NCBI RefSeq assembly: GCF_010389155.1
Contig: NC_057763.1
Location: 42,018,645-42,082,644, forward strand
From: Erigeron canadensis
Taxonomy: Eukaryota; Streptophyta; Magnoliopsida; Asterales; Asteraceae
DNA: 64,000 nucleotides
Reading direction: 5' to 3'
Shown here: one piece after another, positions 60,936-64,000 of the stretch
Layout of the letters: every line of letters starts with the position of its first letter
Numbering within the stretch: the stretch's first letter is position 1
The notes under the pieces: generated by a model
What the model was told of the DNA's origin: nothing
What the model saw: the letters and a program-made list of their open reading frames with translations, nothing else
Databases searched by the model: none
Made by a program: the position numbers and the translations under genes

Positions 60936-62382
60936 ATATATATATATATATATATATATATGGATTTTGTTAAATGAAATCCTAAAAGCTTTCGTTAAGG
61001 TGTATTAAATAGTTGTACGCTTACTATAAAAATCAATAGTGAGCAACGGACACAATTTTTTAATATATGTTAGGTGAAACTCTAGTTTCGTTCTATCTTT
61101 TTATCCTATATATATATTACGGCTCCTAAGTTTATTACTCCATATACCGTGGTAATGGGTTAATAAGGGTGTGTGATTGTGTGTTGGTTATTTTTTCTGT
61201 CTTTCAAATAAAATAAAATAAAAAAGTAGAAGAATAAAGAGTAGTTTTGAGCTATTTAAGTTGGTACGTCTTGCACCAGTTCAGCCCGTTAAAAGAATAA
61301 TATTTGGTTAATACTTACTCGTTAATGATATATAGTTTTTGGCCCAATAACGTCATTTGATCTCAACGAGTTATACTCGGTATATATTTTTCATTTTTTA
61401 CAATCCTTTCAAAACTCTAGTACTATCTAGCCCATTTCTCAGTCTTCAGTATCATTTATAGTATCTCTTTATGTAAGTTTCATCATAAGATTGTCAACAC
61501 TAATAATAATAATAATAATTGATGTTAATTGGTAGTATCACATATTATGCAAAAAAGTACATACTTTAGATGCCAATAATTGTTTAGCATATTTTGTTTT
61601 AATGAGTTGTGTTTTAAACAGAATATGATATAATTGAAAATTACTCTATAGAGAGCCACATCAGGTTGATAGTGTAGGTTATGAGTGTAATGTGGTTTTG
61701 ACTTAAAATGCAATGTTAAAAGTTTCTTGTCTAGGGTTCAACGGGTTATCCATAGTAATATCTCGACTCTAGGGGTACCGGTTTGTTTTTAGTAGATTAG
61801 GTTTCCCAACTCAGAGAGAGGTAGCGGCGTAACTTGTTTGTTGCGCGCCTACCGGCTATTACAGTGTAATTTGGTAAAATTGTAAAATATATTAATTTGC
61901 AATTATAAATTATTATTATTTTTTTTTGTAATATGGTGTAGATATGGATATATATATATATATGTGTGTGTGTGTAATCCGAGATTTTTCTTTATCTATA
62001 TGCATATAAAGTTATAAACACAAATCGAAGCTTTAATAGATGGAAGATACAAACTGACGATTCCATGTCTTAAAAACTACGCAGGTTCGTAGCAAGCTAT
62101 GATTGGAACAAGGGCGGACCTATGTAGATTTTTAGTTTTTTATGGTCTTGGTTATAAAGTTTCTGAGCAATGCATGACCGGTAATTAAATGGTGAACACC
62201 CTGAGGGGAAGAACACAATTATAGTTGGAATTTTGCAAGTTTTGAATACAGTCAAGAGCAGCATGAAGACGAATAATGTTGTAAAAAGACTTTGATGTAG
62301 ATATTTCTTCACGTTTAGTATTGTAAGGATATCTCCAATTATATAAAATGAATGATTTATTTTGAATACAAGCTTTTCTATG

Positions 62383-63061
62383 GGTATGTTTGATACAGAG
62401 CTTTTAAGAGCTTTTAGGAGCTTCAAGTTTTAAGCTTTTAACAAAAAGCTCATATTTAATTAAAAGTCTTGTTTGTTTGATTGAGCTGAAAGCTTTTAAA
62501 ATTAAGAAAAAAGCTCTTTTTCCCAACGCTCCTTTCACTAGCGTTAGAAGATGGCTACAAGCTTTTAGGATATAACATTACATAAATAACCTTCAAGATC
62601 TTATTAGCAATTACTTTGATAGTGCATAATTAAATAAGAAAACTTAATAAATTATGAATACTTTGGTTGAGAGGTTACACATTTGAAGCCAGGTGTGACA
62701 TATTGACACAAATTTTCAATTTATCCTTGTCATCACTATTAATACCCTTTCTATCACTATCAATAAACGCATTTAGAAAAATTATTAATACAATATGATG
62801 TACATGTGTTTACCATTTGTATTACAAGGATTAAATTTAGATATATTGTATACACATATATCTTCACGTTTAGTATTAAGTACTTTTTATTTATGTCTAT
62901 TTTTTTTGTCATTTTATACATTTAATTAAAAGCTACAGTTACTCTACCAAACACTTAAATATATATAAAAAGTTATAACTATCAGCTACCAACCACCAGC
63001 TACCAGCTTCTAGCTTAAAGCTTACAGTTATCAGTTACCAGCTAGTTTTACCAAACATACC
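62383..63061. mobile_element. non-autonomous DNA element with GGTATGTTTG ends, 679 bp
   Basis: The left end is GGTATGTTTGATACAGAGC. The right end on the opposite strand is GGTATGTTTGGTAAAACTAGC. The left interior has repeated AGCTTTTA words and the right has repeated CAGCTACCAGC-type words, which are partly complementary. No coding frame matches a transposase. Confidence 0.65.
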
Positions 63062-63645
63062 ATATATAGTTGATAACCATTGAATACAAATGGTTATTTA
63101 ATCAATAACTAAAAGCTTTTTTCTTATCAAATTTTCTTTTTCTCCTCTTCACAAGTTTTATTTTAACCTTATTTGTAATTTCATTTTTTTTTTTTTTTTT
63201 TTTTTGCAAATATATGTGTATAAAAGGAGATTTTAGTTACTCATATCATCATATCCATATGGAAATCCAAAGTATATAAATTCAAAAATGTTAGCTATTT
63301 TACCCTAGTTTTTTATAACTCATTTTGATATATTTTTTTGTGGGATTTACGTATATATCCTGCTTTTGAGAAATAATTACATTAAAAATTTACACTTAGG
63401 ATAAATATGTAATTATCCTTAAAAAGTATGATATATATGTAATTTTTTTTTTTTTTTTTATGAGCTTTTCTTTGCAAGCTAACTATTGATGATCTCTATT
63501 GTAATCTTTATCTAATTATCATGATTATTGCAATCTTTATTTAAATTTTAATGTTAAGTGTTTCATTTTTAAAAAGATACAAAATAAGGTAAAGACGATT
63601 TAAATAGTTGAGGATAGGTTGTATATTATAGGGTTAAATCCATAA

Positions 63646-64000
63646 AAAGGTAACATATTTACACGAATTTACTATTAAAGGTAACCTTTTTTGTTCGTCT
63701 ATTTAAAAGATCCTATTTTCAAAAAATTCTTAATAAATGGTATCTTGTTAGTTTTTGACATACGAAACTCGTGAAGTGCCACATCATTAATGTCATGTCA
63801 TCAGTTTTGCTGATGTGGCACTTAACTTTGACCAGTCAAGTGTCATGTCAGCAAAACTGATGACATGGCACTTAACGAGCTGTCTGTCGAAAACAAACGA
63901 GATACCCTTTATTAGGAATTTTTTGAAAATATGATCCTTTAAATAGACGAAAACAAAATAGGTTACCTTTAATAGGAAATTCATGTAAATAGGTTACCTT
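63646..64000. mobile_element. inverted-repeat element truncated by the window end
   Basis: The left arm (about 63646-63830) and right arm (about 63845-64000) are reverse complements for about 150 bp. They share AAGGTAAC, TTACTATTAAAGGTAACC-like, TTTTCAAAAAATTC and CATGTCATCAGTTTTGCTGA words. The last bases of the window (GGTTACCTT) are the partner of AAGGTAAC near 63647, so the element may end here or just beyond. Confidence 0.75.

Larger units (their letters stand above)
58856..64000. other. gene-poor region to the window end
   Basis: No convincing further exon of the cystatin-like gene and no other gene was found. The stretch holds a MITE in a (TA)n tract (60765-60935), a larger inverted-end element (62383-63061) and an inverted-repeat element cut by the window edge (63646-64000). 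Open frames here are short and A+T-rich. Confidence 0.55.

Noticed and set aside
62097..62426. 109-codon minus-strand frame
   Set aside because: Overlaps the left end of a DNA element and resembles no known protein.
1..64000. CRISPR arrays, bacterial operons, integrons, origins
   Set aside because: The tandem repeats found lack unique spacers of constant length, and all genes are eukaryotic with introns or plant-only families.

Overview
This is an A+T-rich nuclear DNA segment from a flowering plant, almost certainly a eudicot. The evidence is the intron-bearing genes with GT..AG borders, plant-only families (land-plant sn-2 GPAT, CYP86A, PHT4 anion transporter, GeBP/storekeeper) and a dense load of plant transposons. 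The repeat style gives an impression of Asteraceae, but I cannot prove the family from the sequence.

Layout. 1-7.2 kb is gene-free and holds DNA transposons, including a Mutator-like element with a perfect 9-bp target duplication, plus tandem repeats and a decayed LINE. 7.3-10.8 kb (+) is a three-exon bifunctional glycerol-3-phosphate acyltransferase/phosphatase of the GPAT4/GPAT8 type. 10.8-15.2 kb is repeats. 15.3-21.0 kb (+) is an eleven-exon plastid anion/ascorbate transporter of the PHT4;4 (ANTR2) type, with a Mutator-like MITE in intron 8. 22.3-23.8 kb (-) is an intronless CYP86A fatty-acid omega-hydroxylase. 24-32 kb is intergenic with small Helitrons and MITEs. 32.4-35.1 kb (-) is a complete four-exon ORC5 origin recognition subunit. 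37.1-39.5 kb (+) is a tandem pair of diverged GeBP/storekeeper-like genes. 40-47.2 kb is a nested transposon block: a decayed Athila/Tat-like Ty3 element is split by a 3.1-kb solo LTR, which itself carries a small DNA element. 47.5-52.6 kb is a putative 5.1-kb Helitron. 53.5-58.9 kb (+) is a 13-exon gene of unknown function with a cystatin-like segment. 59-64 kb is repeats, ending in an inverted-repeat element cut by the window edge.

Functional links. CYP86A makes omega-hydroxy fatty acids, and GPAT4/8 transfers oxygenated acyl groups to the sn-2 position of glycerol-3-phosphate and removes the phosphate. These are consecutive steps of cutin synthesis, and here the two genes lie within 17 kb with PHT4;4 between them. 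From memory, the same trio sits together at the top of Arabidopsis chromosome 4 (CYP86A2, ANTR2, GPAT8, with a storekeeper-like gene beside them), and CYP86A4/GPAT4 are neighbours on chromosome 1. The window therefore looks like a conserved ancestral linkage block expanded by transposons. ORC5 and the cystatin-like gene have no evident link to cutin.
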